Assembly (NCBI GenBank): GCA_012845835.1
Contig: JABAKD010000006.1
Location: 6,192,318 to 6,256,317 of the forward strand
Length of the DNA stretch: 64,000 nucleotides
Source: Undaria pinnatifida
Lineage: Eukaryota > Sar > Phaeophyceae > Laminariales > Alariaceae
Direction of reading: 5' to 3'
Below are positions 11,061-22,274 of this stretch, piece after piece (positions within the stretch are counted from its first letter, which is position 1; every line of letters starts with the position of its first letter). The translations under genes and the position numbers were made by a program. The notes beneath the pieces were generated by a model. It did not search any database, had not been told where the DNA came from, and saw nothing but the letters and a program-made list of their open reading frames with translations.

Positions 11061-11357
11061 ACGGATGGATCCGTGAGCTATAATAGTTGTTTTCTGTTGG
11101 ACTTTTTTTCTGTCAAGAGTCCGTATGCATAGGTATTCATGATAGATGGATGTTTTTTTTTGGTGTATGTACGCCGTGGTTGTCTTCGTCCAGTTCGATT
11201 TCGCCGCCCCTTCTTTTTTCTTCCAATGTTTTATCTCAATTTTTTTGAGAGTCGAACGTATTTTGGGGAGCCGGTCGTTGTTCTTTGCATCCAGAACAAA
11301 GCTATGGTAGCAGCTGCTGGTAACGCTTGGTGATAAAACACACGCACCGTAGCACCC

Positions 11358-11450
11358 GCGATCGAAGTATCACAAGCAGAGTGCAAAGATGAGATTCGAC
11401 GGAATCCTCGAACTTCAGTTGAGGCCTGCTGTATTTTATTTTTATTTTTC
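11358..11450 (+). repeat. EB end-box, solo diverged copy
   Basis: GCGATCGAAGTATCACA, TGCAAAGATGAGATTCGACG, then a drifted CAGTTGAGG region and CTGTATTTTATTTTTATTTT match the terminal box of the EB family. No partner end is visible nearby. Confidence 0.6.
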
Positions 11451-11459
11451 TTAAACGAA

Positions 11460-12625
11460 GCGGGCGCGCTGTGGTTCTGTTGCGAGTTGGGTGTGTTGTT
11501 TTTTTCGTTTCGGGGGGAGGTTGTTGCTATTCACAAGCAAGCGAGATGCAACTAGCAGCTGCTGCAAATGCGCGCGCTGCTGTTTTGTTGAGACTCGCGT
11601 GTGTTATTTTCGTCCTAGGCTTGGGCTTGGACTCGCCTGTTTATGGGCGCGCTCGCACCTGTTTTGCCGCTGCTTGAGCGCTTGGTTGGAGTCACGTGAT
11701 GTGTGTTATTTGCGGCTATTTTTTGGAGTGCGGACTGTTTCGATATATAACGTTAACACTCCTCGGGTGCGACGTTTGGAGAGGTCGATAATTTCGGCAA
11801 AACCCATCTAACGCCACTGGTCATGCCACAAGGCTATGCTACAAAACGTCGCGATCCGAATACAGAGTACAGCAGCAGTACAAGTACGACCGTATGATAC
11901 AACACTTTGGGCGCGACGCGGCAACCTAATACGATGTTCTCTAGGTGGGTTGCATTCAGTGTTGCTCATCAGGAGTATTTCCCGCCGACCGCTGCTTGGT
12001 TGGCTTGGTTGGCCCTGCATCTTGTCAGCCCTTGCTTGGTTACCATACGTAACATCTGGTCGACTTTCGATTGTTTGCCACAAAATATCTACCTGGTACC
12101 AGGTAGCCGTTTCGGCCGCTTCAATGTTAGGCTGCAGCTTAGGGCTCTCAGTGTGTTTTCGCCCTTTCCTGCGTACTTTGATTTCCCCTCCCGTATCATG
12201 CGCGTGCTCTTGTACCTTTTTGAGTAATTTGTGTAAATTTTCCCGTGCACGTTGTGCCTTATTGCGTAAGTGTAGCTCTTTTCTGCTTTTTTGACAGTAG
12301 GGAGTACGGAGCACGTGATCCTTTTATTTGCATGTTTTATGTAATGAACTGGTACTTGTTTTTTTATATTTCTGCGCGGCATGGTGGATAGACTGGATGG
12401 AATGCTGGTGCATTTAAAACACAACACTACGTTTTTGTGCCGTCGGTCATGTTATAGTCTTACGTACGTACTTGTAAGCACTGTACTTATCATCGGAGCT
12501 GGCGGCGGGCATAACATGGGCAGTGGCATTTTCGGTGTCTCGGGTAGGCAGACTCGTCCGGACGGTCGGGAAGGTACGGTAAACCTGAGTTGTTTTTGGA
12601 GTTTTGTAACGTAAGAAGGTCAGAG
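11460..12625. other. No recognised gene; one paired TACCTGGTA / TACCAGGTA motif
   Basis: Several overlapping short frames lack domains. At 12089-12107 the motif TACCTGGTACCAGGTA forms a palindrome. A short CAGA-rich simple repeat follows at 12640-12685. Confidence 0.45.
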
Positions 12626-12725
12626 CGACGTACAGGCATACAGGGCAGACAGACAGAGACAAGGCAGACAGAGAAGACGGACGTGCCCTGCCTACCATAT
12701 TACATATCCGAGAACACACCACGTT

Positions 12726-12945
12726 TGTTCGTAGAGTCCGAGCCCGGATGCCATGGCCGCCATGCGGTCTGACGAGTTGTTTATAGTTGTATTAGAGGAC
12801 AGAGAGGAGAGACAGAGCAGAGAGCGGAGTTCTGGAAGCCTCCTCCCGAGAGCATGATAAATATTGCATAAACACCGCCTGCGAATATATACGCAACCCT
12901 CTACAACTTTTGTAACCGTCGCTGCTATGACGATCCAAACTAACA
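12726..12945 (-). repeat. 3' LTR of the copia element
   Basis: A 220-bp direct repeat of 16791-17012, with minus-strand ends TGTTAGTTTGGA and CTACGAACA (TG...CA). Shared blocks include GTAGAGTCCGAGCCCGGATG, AGAGGACAGAGAGG and ACAACTTTTGTAACCGTC. Identity to the other LTR is clearly below 100% by eye, so the insertion is not recent. Confidence 0.93.
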
Positions 12946-13258
12946 CCCTCCCTGGCTCTTCACAGCAGTGACGAGACCGAAAGGGTATCCAAGACAACAA
13001 GCTAGGACCTAAGAACAGCCAGCGACAGTCCCGCAGGAGGAAACCCCGCCACCGGGTCAAAGCCCCCTGAATACCTCACATAATCCATACCATTGCAATT
13101 GTAACAATGGCATCATTAAAAACGATGACCATGGCCAGGAACTAAATGCCAAGTAGCCCTACTTACCCATGCCCCTCAAAGAAGTGTGGGGTGGCGGCCT
13201 AACAAATTATTTCTGGCATGAGTCAAACATGGTACTCATCGAATGATGGTCATACCCC

Positions 13259-14440
13259 TTACTCATCCTCCAACGGCAGGTTCAACAAAATATTTTGGTG
13301 AGAATTGAAAGGGGTCGCAGCAAGGAATTTCGTCAAAATATCCGCGTGCTGCTCTTCCGAAGCTGCAAACTGAATGCCAATCTTCTTCACACGAAGTAGC
13401 TCTCTAACGAAATGGAGACGCACATCAATGTATTGGCGCCGAGCAGAACTACGCGGGTTCTCAGCCACGCAATACCCCTCTGATTATCCTAAAAAATTCA
13501 AGAAACACGATCCGCTTAGCTTTGGACAACTAAACGATAACACTGCCCCCCTACACAAAGTCTCCTTCACTCCTTCACCTAGGGCTACATACTCTGTTCT
13601 GCTGTAGACAAAGTAACGCACCTCTGCGTGCTACTTGCCTAACTGATGGCAGCACCCCCTAAGGTGATTACCGTCCCCGACACCGAACACCTGCCATTAG
13701 GTTTATCCAGGTAGTCGGCATCGCTATACGCTGTCAAATCCAATACCGAACCCCTCACGAAAGTCAATTGCACCCCCCTTGTCCCGTGGAGGTATGTCAT
13801 CTTCGGAAAAATGCTTTCCAGTGCTTGTCGGTGGGGTTGTGAGAATGGCGCGCCACAGCACGCACCGCGGTCGAGATGTCTGACCGTTTCATGGACGACA
13901 GCCACATCAGAATGCCCACAGCCTCCCTGTACGGCCAGTCTCCCTTGGGTTCACCCTCCCCCCTTGGACCTAGTTCAACGCCAGGGGTCGCGGGGATGTC
14001 GGAGGACGAGTTCACTCCGAAACGATTCAACATGCTTTTAACGAAAGCCTTTTGCGTGATATCTAACGTGCCCGATTCTCATGTGCGCTTGAAAGCACAG
14101 CCAGTGTACCAAGTCAGTTCGCCGAAGTTATTCGCGTGGGGAATTTCGTAGTTTACGCGGCATGGAAGTCTCTGCATGCTCCATTCGATTCTCCCGCAGT
14201 CGCAATGATCTACATGAGCGGCCATAATTAGTTCTGCCTTGACATCAACAACCATGCGAAAAACACAAGGATCATTCCTACACTGCTCCATACCGTACTC
14301 TGCCACGGTCTCTACCAGTAATGCTCACTGCCATCCGCTCTGCTATAGACTATATTGTGATCTGTTGAGGCGAACAATCTTTCCTGACATGCACCACACC
14401 GATCGGGTAGTTTTATGTATATCTCGGCGTCGAGTTTTGC
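13259..14440 (-). pseudogene. Broken RT-RNase H of the copia element
   Basis: Minus-strand pieces match the C-terminal half of a copia polyprotein. The RT part (14079-14306) has EYGMEQCRNDPCVFR and the catalytic loop as HVDH at 14205-14216, where copia RTs have a YVDD-type motif, so the second Asp is lost. Upstream, an IYIKLPDRCG segment fits the conserved RT stretch before it. RNase H pieces are at 13797-14033, 13639-13905 (AYSDADY, first catalytic Asp region) and 13259-13468 (YIDVRLHFVRE, ADILTKFL). The pieces lie in three frames with at least one stop, so the gene is dead. Confidence 0.93.
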
Positions 14441-14573
14441 CCGAACAAATTTGTCAGTCTTGTAGGAAAATATCTACTTTGCATCTACAGGTTTCATATC
14501 TCGGCGTCGAGTTTTGCCCGAACAAATTTGTCAGTCTTGTAGGAAAATATCTACTTTGCACCTACAGGTTTCC
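14420..14573 (-). repeat. 77-bp tandem duplication inside the RT remnant
   Basis: Two adjacent 77-bp copies (14420-14496 and 14497-14573) differ at one or two positions, for example GCATCTACAG versus GCACCTACAG. The duplication lies within the RT N-terminal region and repeats a CCTGTAGRTGCAAAGTAGAT block on the minus strand. Confidence 0.9.
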
Positions 14574-14579
14574 GCCCTC

Positions 14580-14880
14580 GCGGCGGTGTCATGGCTTCGT
14601 ACGTCATCCATCTCAATTTTATGGATCGTACCACGCCACTTTGTATTTAGAATGCTCTACATCTACATCTGCTACGGACAGTGGAGGCCGTTCTACGTCT
14701 TCCGGGAAACCACTCGGCATGCACACGCTTAACTCCCCTTTGATATCTTCCACGGCAAGGCCTCCAGCGATCATGGCCGTTGCGTCTTCCGCCGTCCAGG
14801 ATGTACTCTTCGGCATACTCCCGGGCTTCGTCCACTGTTGCACTGCCGCATACAGGTATCTTCCCTAGTGCTGCAGTCGA
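14580..14880 (-). other. Inter-domain region of the copia element, no integrase recognised
   Basis: Where an integrase core should separate protease and RT, I find only about 300 bp with short frames and no zinc-binding HHCC or DDE pattern. An internal deletion is the simplest explanation. Extreme decay is the alternative. Confidence 0.5.
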
Positions 14881-15250
14881 CCCGGTAGCCGTAAAGGCTG
14901 TACATGTTCCCGGGTAACGGAAACACGATCGAACGCTCCGACATGAGCTTGACTACAACACCCGTGCGGCACCCTTGATATCACCATACCGTTTGATTGT
15001 GAGGGTTGAGCCATCGGCGACGCGCAATTATAAATTGCATTCTCTGTAATTGGTCATGCAATCTGCTGAAGGCGTCATTTGAGGAGAAGCTCCACTATAT
15101 CGAAGCCAGGCCTTACCTCCTACTTGCCAAGCCGACTCCACTTCCCCCATTCTGCCCAAACTATCACCGCACTCGCTCGTCTCTTCGATCTTGAAAGCTG
15201 AAGCCTCGACTGTATCATCATCATCATCGCTGTTCGACACAGCCAGCACG
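14880..15250 (-). pseudogene. Retropepsin-like protease remnant
   Basis: On the minus strand the frame of 15028-15249 reads through an acidic linker into AWLRYSGASPQMTP, followed by a TNYREC segment. This is the copia aspartic protease active-site region (usually D-S/T-G-A-S). The codon for the catalytic Asp is TAT (Tyr) at 15097-15099, so the protease could not work. A VADGSTLTIKRYGDI stretch after a frame break (around 14970-15010) continues the protease fold as in other copia elements. Confidence 0.88.
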
Positions 15251-15270
15251 GCTTTCTCTTTCGCCGAGGG

Positions 15271-15437
15271 GCAGACATTAGCAGCATGCCCCCGTGCGTT
15301 GAAACGTCCGCATCTCTCCTCCGCGGACGCGGGGCAGACATCGACAGTGTGCCGCCGTCCTTGGCATTGGCTGCATACCTCCTCCGTTCAGTCGGCCCTC
15401 CGACGCCCTTCTTGCCACACCTGTAGCATCTCATCAT
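15271..15437 (-). pseudogene. Gag zinc knuckles (CCHC) of the copia element
   Basis: The minus strand encodes a clean CCHC knuckle, CSQCQGRRHTVDVC, at 15334-15375. A second, CGRFNARGHAANVC, at 15271-15312 has Phe replacing the second Cys. The CYRCGKKG start of another knuckle at 15405-15437 is separated by a frameshift. Such knuckles bind nucleic acid at the C-terminus of Gag. Confidence 0.85.
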
Positions 15438-15536
15438 GGAGGTAATACCTTCGACGGCTTTGGCGCTGCTGCCATCGCCGCCGGCAGCCGCGGCCGAGCC
15501 ACCACTGTCCTCGTTGGTGCCTTTATCGCCTCGTCC

Positions 15537-16773
15537 TTACTGCCCCCGACGTCCACCTTTTCCTTTGCTGCGGCCTCCACCCTTTCCGTGGGCACCGCCA
15601 CCTACACCTTTTCCGCGGCCACCACCGTCGCCGCCACCTCCGGCGAACATTGCATAGTCAGCATGGCCAGAGTTGGACCCCTTCGTTCTGTTTCCAGAAA
15701 GTTGGCGGGGCCGCTTTCGTACAGCCTTGACGATGTTATCGCGGCCGATACTGTTACGAGATGCAAGGTTCCTTCTTGCCTCCACCTCGTATTCAGCAGG
15801 CAGGGCGTCCATGAAAATTGTGTACAGCATGTTATCATATAGGGTTAGTCTGTACGCATTTCTGCGGCAAAGTCCTCGATCCTGCCCATTTCCTCGACGG
15901 AGTTGCTCCCCGGCGCCATCTTGAAACAATTAATGCGCCGGGAGAGGTCGGATTTGGCCCCCGTCGTTCAAGGGCCGTACCACGCAAGGAGAGCGCCCCA
16001 CGCTTCCCTCGACGAGGTACACCGGTGCAAGATCTTCTTGTCACTCTTGCTTTTGAGAGCCGTCGACAGGAAATTCCGCTCCAGTGCATTCATGTTCACA
16101 CTTTCGCCGCTGTACCCCTGTCGACGAGTAGCGAGTTCTCGGTATCCAATTCCCCTACGGGAATGTAGTGGGGTAGATCCGATGCAAAGGCACGATAGAA
16201 CACCTACTCCTTTCGCGTAGTACCTAGCGTCTCTGGTCCGGGCAGTAGAACCGAGATTTTTCCTACTAAATGATGGTGCTTAAAAGCAAGTCTAGATAGA
16301 TGCAGATCCTAGCCAACCCCTAACTCACCGCCGGGGTGTGTATCCGATTCTCCAGCCCTCCGTTGCTGGTCTGGCTGACCCCTGGCTGGTCCAACCTCGA
16401 CAGGAACAGCAGCTCCTCTGCGTCCCGTCACTCCGAAGTTACGCGAGGCGTCCTCACGCAAAGTCGTCCATCTTGCTGCTGTCATATCTCCTCGCGCTCT
16501 GCCTCCAACAGCAGCAGCAACAGAAGTTTCTCGTACAGCAGCAGGTTCAGTCCCTCGCGAGCTCTCCCTTGCAGCAGCGCTGCCCTTAGCGCTGCTGGAC
16601 TCCGACGGGCCGTTGTTCCTCATGAACTCGGCCATAATCTCCCTCTCGTCTTGCACAATCGATGCCTGTTTCTCCGCCATCATCAGCTGAAGTCCACTCC
16701 GTTGCTGCTGAACCTTATTCTTGGAGTCTTTCTCTTGTGAAGGCGTCCGTGACTCCTGGCACCAAAACTCCAA
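15537..16773 (-). pseudogene. Gag remnant (UBN2-like) of the copia element
   Basis: The 15537-15929 frame contains DNMLYTIFMDALPAEYEVE and then a Gly/Arg/Lys-rich tail leading to the zinc knuckles, as in copia Gag proteins. A shifted frame at 15835-16089 holds a KILHRCTSSREAWGAL segment, the typical SS-x-EAW-x-L core. The 16309-16773 frame (Gln/Ser/Ala-rich) is probably the Gag N-terminus, beginning just inside the 5' LTR. Frameshifts between the parts mark it as a pseudogene. Confidence 0.8.
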
Positions 16774-16790
16774 CGTTCAAGACACTAGTG

Positions 16791-17012
16791 TGCTCGTAGA
16801 GTCCGAGCCCGGATGCCCTGACCGCCACCGGTCTGACGAGTTTGGTTATAGTGGTTGTACTAGAGGACAGAGAGGTGAGACGGGCGGACAGCGGAGGTCT
16901 CGAAGCCTCCTGCCGAGAGCATGAGAAGAATAGCATAAACAACGCCTGCAAACAGATACACAACCCTCTACAACTTTTGTAACCGTCACTGCTATGACGG
17001 TCCAAACTAACA
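16791..17012 (-). repeat. 5' LTR of the copia element
   Basis: A 222-bp direct repeat of the 3' LTR with minus-strand ends TGTTAGTTTGGA and CTACGAGCA. The sequence immediately inside (below 16791) shows no primer-binding site that I can assign to a tRNA. Confidence 0.93.
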
Positions 17013-17199
17013 GCGTTTCGTTGTTGTAGATAAGGCGGAATATGCATTGCTCTCACGGCGTACACATACATGCCAAAATATATCAACAATGTTGTTCAAT
17101 TACTACAGTACAGATGATAACAAGTAGTATAACAAGCCTGTCTGAGGAGAGAGTGTCTTAAAATGTACAGGCTGTGCGCTACACCTGACCGCCTAGTTG

Positions 17200-17357
17200 G
17201 TTGTTGCGTCATCGAGCATGTCGCATAGGAATGTTGGTCGGATTGCGCGAGCGAAGGTCTTCGGAATCATGTTTTGGTGATGGAGATGGTGAGATATTGA
17301 AATCTTCGCGCTAGGAGCTCAGAAACGTTCCGATGCACCCCTACCGTGCGATGACTC
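17200..17357 (-). mobile_element. MITE-B fragment
   Basis: Inverse orientation: it ends GTGCGATGACTC and contains GGTCGGATTGCGCGAGCGAAG, GGAATCATG and GAGCTCAGAAAC, all family blocks. The other end is decayed or missing. Confidence 0.65.
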
Positions 17358-17359
17358 GA

Positions 17360-17785
17360 GCATATTCATTGCACACCCTTAGGAGGGGGGCGATCTAAGA
17401 GCCCTTCGGAACAGCCCACAGTGTTACAGCTCTTATCTCTCCCCGCGCCGCTCTTCTGTCAGATTGGGCATCACATAATACTGACCGCTCACACGTCCGT
17501 TTTCTCTTGATATCGACGCCCTTTGATTGGGTACCCCAGAGTACTGTACCAGGTAGCATGTAGCGTCACGTCGACCACGTAAAAAACAAAAACGAACCGC
17601 TCATTCTTACCTCGATACATATGTACATATATGTGACGACCACGCGTTGTCCGTTAAGGGACCAACTATATAGTGTGTCTCGTCCTGCTACGCTAGGGCG
17701 CGGTCTGAGCTACTTCTTCGGCATCGACTGGTTCATCCCGCTTTCGAGAAGCGCTCCCGGCCAAGGCCGCGCTATGGGGGGTACT
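17360..17785. other. No recognised feature
   Basis: No supported gene. One TACCAGGTA motif occurs at about 17547. Confidence 0.5.
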
Positions 17786-17789
17786 ACTA

Positions 17790-17945
17790 ACCTACAGTTA
17801 CTATAGACACTATAGGTACTACACATACCATAGGTTGACGGATATGTAGCACTCCCCACTCCACTACTTAGTCACGTGACCATTATAGGCAGTATAGGTA
17901 CTATGGGCGCAATAGGTCATATAGGTGCTGTAGGTGGTATGCCCC
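17790..17945 (+). repeat. TATAGGTACTATAGG-like short repeats
   Basis: Decamer-like blocks ACTATAGGTACT, AGTATAGGTACTATGG, CAATAGGTCATATAGG and TGTAGGTGG recur. Cryptic simple sequence. Confidence 0.6.
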
Positions 17946-18129
17946 CATTTTCATTCCAAGCAGCGGAACCTACGATTCGATCGCGGCGTATTTCGAGAAA
18001 CATGAAGCAATAGCGCGGTACTTGCGCGAGTGCCTGTGATCTGCCCCAATAAGAAGCCACAAGGGTGCCCGACCTACCGGTGTTACGTCTCCAAAAGGAT
18101 GCGTGATCAACGGCAACGCAAGCAACATT

Positions 18130-18345
18130 GATTGCCCCCCCCCCTGCTTCCCCGCCCTACCGTTGGCTGAGATATGTAAGGCGAGGAATGAATGAGTACG
18201 CTCCCCCATGCCCTAGGCTCACATAGGCAAAAAACGAATGAGTACCCCTCCCCCTTTGCCGAAGGCTGAAGTGACAAAGGCAAGGAAACCATGAGTATGC
18301 CCGCCCCTACCGTAGGTTAAATGGCTAAGGCAAGGTTCAAAGGAG
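18130..18345 (+). repeat. Minisatellite, about 50-bp unit
   Basis: AATGAGTACGCTCCCCC, AATGAGTACCCCTCCCCC and CATGAGTATGCCCGCCCC recur at 47-52 bp spacing, each followed by an AGGCT/AGGTT block and a GGCAAGG / GGCAAAA block. A last degenerate unit ends near 18345. Confidence 0.8.
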
Positions 18346-18349
18346 TACC

Positions 18350-19230
18350 GAAACCTTGGATAACCTTGCGGAGGGGCAGACACACTAATGCAAAACTTGA
18401 AAAAGTTATAAACGGAAATATAACCAATGCTTGGTGAATTGTGGGGCTACCTTCCTGGCGCGCGCAAGCTCCGGGCCCACCACGAGACAGCACCAACGAT
18501 CCAAAACCAAACCCAGAAAACACTTATTCCAGGGCCATCGAAGTCAAACGGCGGCCTGGGTACATTTTACCTCTTGATCCCACTGCGGCACACAAGATGT
18601 TAGACTTCCTCTTTGCGATTCTAAGAGTTCAAATGCCTGTCGCTTGGACGGGTAGAGTTAATTCTATCGCGGCACGGTTCCAACATCGGGTGGGAAGGAA
18701 GGGCCTCTCGCCAGTGACGGAACTGTTCTGCAAACCCTGAGCGGTAGTGCTCGCCTCTCCTGCGGGCAATCTGGCGTAGCCCAGAAGCCGCGCCGCACCA
18801 CATGCTTGACGCGGAGACCCCGCCAGTATGCCCACTACCAACCTCCAATGAGGTCTCGGTATGGTATATCACTGCACCAATCGAACGCAATGAAGGTTAC
18901 CCTTCCAAATCCGGCGGAAGTGCTTTACCCTAAGCACTGCTGTTGCGAATGAAGTCATCCACCGTAGCGGGATGCACCATCGCACATCGCAAACACGGGC
19001 ACAACCTAAAGGATTCTGCCTATTGGCGTATTGGCCTAGTCTTTCCATTCCGTGTTGAGGTCCAAGACGTAGCGGCACCCTGTCCAAAGCAATATTCTTA
19101 AGGCATTAGACTCTGCCGAAGCTTTGAAAGTATGGCGAAGCTTTCACACACCGGGCACATTACGCACAAAATCTAGACTTTACATGTGCCGACATGATAC
19201 GGTGTGCAAGGTCCGCAGAGAGTACACCTC
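18350..19230. other. No recognised feature
   Basis: Frames on both strands have no domain that I can name. Nothing repetitive was found. Confidence 0.45.
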
Positions 19231-19234
19231 CACC

Positions 19235-19487
19235 CAACCCAGACCAAGGCTACGGTATTGCTAGGGGGGATGTTACGACGGTGTTACGATGGTGTTATGA
19301 TTATGTATTATTGCTATGATATGTTTCTGGCGCAGCGTACGTTCCCATTCCATTGCGGATTCATACCACTTAATGAGAACAGCACGAAAGCCCAAGATCA
19401 GGAACAGGGGGGTCACTCGCCCGAGTGACTCCGAGCCACTTCAAGGAAATGCCCCAAACGTGACCCCCGTACCGCACCCTTGGTCCC
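19235..19487 (-). mobile_element. MITE-C copy
   Basis: The left end ACCAAGGCTACGGTA and the right end, whose complement begins ACCAAGGGTGCGGTACGGGG, form terminal inverted repeats. The complement continues into a CACGTTTGG..GCATTT block shared with 47787-48150. A central GGGGTCACTCGCCCGAGTGA palindrome resembles blocks in the other copies. No coding frame. Confidence 0.65.
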
Positions 19488-19489
19488 CA

Positions 19490-21405
19490 GGAAGCGTGTG
19501 CTATAGGTGACGCGCACCACACTGCTCCCACCCTGCAACATGGATCTGTAGGCCATGCAGGCTGTATAGACCAGGAACATATCTGCCCTGAGTGGCAAAT
19601 ATCATGATGGCGGATCTGATATGTCCAACGTGGGGAAGCAGTACATACAGTGCAGCGTCAACGCCAGAAGTATGGAACCCTGGCACTACGCCCAAGACAT
19701 CGCGCTCCGCCCAAGGGATCGAACTCTGAGGGCACATCTCCGCACGACGCCACACATATACATTGCCACCACACGTATGTTTTCGATTGCTACAGCAGTA
19801 GGGTTTCAGGCAGGTATCTCATGTCGACCCAGACGCGGGCAAGCATGTTTTCGGGTACAGGCTTTACGGCGGAAGGACTCGAAGCCTGTTGTTGCACCCT
19901 CGTTCGTATTGGGGGGACCAAGTAGTGGAACATCATATTGAGTGTAGATGGTGCGCGAAATGTAGCGCTTCAAATGGAACGCGAAAGGGAAGCAACACCG
20001 TCAGACTACACGTAAGGAGGGGGCATTGCGCGTGCTGGAAGCCGCACGCAACAGAAACAAAAACACAGCGAAAAAACCAAAACCGAAGAAAAATAAACAA
20101 ATAACTCTGTTTTCTTCAACCCTTTGCAAGAAAATGGACATACGCACGACGAGCATATCCGGGGCCAGGGTTTGCAAAGCTACATCGTACCTGGTGTACC
20201 GAAACGACGTCATACTCAAAATATCAATCTGCTTCCGCTTACACGTCACCCGGAGCAATAATCCGGATGAGTTATGGACGTTGACGCTGATGCCACCGCA
20301 CATGCCGGACGGCAATACAAATAACAACGAAGACATGAAATAATAACAATCCCTTGCAACACAATATAACCCCCAAATCTCAGTAGACCAGTATTGACCA
20401 CCGAGTACCGCAAATACGAAACTACACATTTATAACCGACATGTGCTCGATGTAACCAAGGAAACATCGGGGCGTTTTAGCTGATATGACATGTGCTCGA
20501 TGAAGCCAAGGAAACATCGGCCGACACGCGGGCGAGCTTCATTCCTCGGCTACACCCTACCATCAAAACCGATCCCAACTCGTTAATGTTATGCCACTCC
20601 TACCGAGGTGCGAGCTCCTTTGATTTGAACGCAAGTCCTTGTACATGATTTTTCGTGTGTACCGCCACGCAAAAACAAAACGCTGTTTTTTTACTCTAAT
20701 GCATAATGCACTTCGTGCGCTTAACTTAACATACGGTACCCAAAAATGATACCCCCAGCAGGGGCGTAAACGTTTACCCTTAATACTAGCGTCTTGTTTA
20801 AATGTCTTCCGGAAAAACAGATAAGCCCGCGCATGATTAAATTATGGGACCATCCAAAACCGCTCGTGAAGTCCGAGATAAATGGCAAGAAAGCAAACAA
20901 TATACAAGTACACCGTAGGTAAGGTCCTTGTGGATGGAGCGTATTCTCTTCGACAACCAGCCGCCTCCTCTAACTCCCCACCCTCCTTTCTTTTATCTTT
21001 CGCGTTCCTAACTTCGTGATGCACACTCCCACCCCCCTTGCTCCGTCCATATATTCGATATTTTCGCGCTCGTCATTGAGCGGGCGCTAGCGTGGACGTA
21101 TTCCACGTGGCCCGGGTGTGTACACGGCGCACACGCATAGCACAGGCGCTTACCCATGATGCACCCATAGCACACGGGAATAGTCAGGCCTGACAGCACT
21201 GTGTAGAGCACCGGACGCTTAGCGGGGGCTCTAGCAGAGTCTCCGGTTTTTACAGCATGGAAAAATTGCATGGCACGGGCGCATGCATACGTTTCACGGG
21301 CCCTTAGCGAGGGCTGTAATACAGCCGCCGTTGCGATATAGCATGCTGATATTGCATGGCCCGGGTGAATAGCTCCAGCACGAGGGCTCGAGCAGAGCAC
21401 CTCTC
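19490..21405. other. No recognised gene; one tandem duplication
   Basis: GACATGTGCTCGATGTAACC and its near-copy occur at 20438 and 20488, followed by AAGGAAACATCGG in both (50-bp period, 20438-20520). The rest shows no supported feature. Confidence 0.5.
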
Positions 21406-21411
21406 GGCTTG

Positions 21412-22270
21412 TCACAGCATACCAAAGTGATCTTCTGCCAAAAAACGGTATACCATTTCTTCATCGACGTCGTCGCCGTCTTCGTGGGCGGGCACGGGGT
21501 AGCTCAACCACCTCTCCGCGGGGATCATCCCTCCTGCCGGGTCTCGTGGCTCCGACACCGTCCATGGACCATTGTGCTCTTCCACTCTCCTCTCCTCGTC
21601 TCCCGCATTGGACATACTCTCCGACCAGGAAAACGGCCCTCGGGGCGCGCTTAGACAAGTCATTGCGTTAGGGAAGTGTACCGCTGTACGGTTGGAGTCG
21701 ACGGTTTCCGGGTCCTCGTGGAGGCGCTGCGTGCACGGTTCTTCGCCGTGTGGCGTGTCACCGCACCAATCGTATATGCTGCCAAGGTTGCCGCATATAT
21801 CGTCATTATTACCATCGATACCGCTACCGAAGCTGTCTCTGCTGCCGCCACCAGGCATGCCACCACCCCTACCACGTACGCCGCCGTGCCCCTCCGCTGC
21901 CTCCCCGAAATGGGAAGGGGAAGTTCCGAGGAACGGGTCGCTGTGTCGGGCGTTGCCGCACCAATCGTATCGGTTGCGGCTGCCGCGGATACCGCCAGTA
22001 CCACTGTTGACGCCGCTGCTGATGTTGCTTCTGCCGTTGCCACCGCCGGGCACGCCACCGTGCCACTCCGCAGCCTCTCCGAAGCTGGTTGGGAAGCTTC
22101 CGAAGCAGGGAGAGGGAGAGGCCGCACAAGACAGAGGAGAAGATGACCCAACCGGGCTGTAGCGGTCACCCACGGCGCCACCTGGCACCCGTGCCTTCGG
22201 ATTCCGGGAGGAGTTGTGGCCGAAATGGGCAAGATTGAACCTAGGGGGATCGCTGGGGGGTGGGTCGGGG
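21412..22270 (-). CDS. Probable 3' exon, Gly/Ser-rich protein with an internal repeat
   Basis: An uninterrupted minus-strand frame ends at a stop by 21412. It has no ATG at the 5' side. The frame is open up to a TAA near 22290, and a pyrimidine-rich stretch ending CCCCCCAG at about 22253 could be a 3' splice site. The protein has two related segments of about 60 residues, each with FGEAAE-x-HGGV near its start and YDWCG near its end, separated by Gly/Ser/Asn-rich linkers. The C-terminus is acidic (HEDGDDVDEEMVYRFLAED). I recognise no family. The repeated FGEAAE...YDWCG pattern, kept over two diverged units in one frame, argues for coding. A second minus frame starting with ATG at 22442 could contribute an upstream exon, but I cannot show a donor. 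Confidence 0.5.
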
Positions 22271-22274
22271 TGCG

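Larger units (their letters stand above)
12726..17012 (-). mobile_element. Degenerate Ty1/copia LTR retrotransposon
   Basis: A 4287-bp element on the minus strand. Two direct LTRs (12726-12945 and 16791-17012) enclose Gag, CCHC zinc knuckles, protease and RT-RNase H remnants in the order gag, PR, RT-RH, which is the copia order if integrase is absent or deleted. The flanks are ACGTT (12721-12725) and GCGTT (17013-17017), a 4/5 match that could be an aged 5-bp target duplication. A purine-rich AGGGAGGG abuts the 3' LTR on the minus strand (12946-12953), in the place of the polypurine tract. All coding segments carry stops or frameshifts. I could not recognise an integrase core in the roughly 575 bp between PR and RT. 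Confidence 0.95.

Noticed and set aside
13476-13640. Possible intact RNase H between the two RNase H pieces
   Set aside because: The region is frameshifted relative to both neighbours and shows no conserved residues I could place.
21572-22162. Plus-strand frames antisense to the 21.4-kb exon
   Set aside because: They are mirror frames of GC-rich repeated codons, and the minus frame has the better protein pattern.
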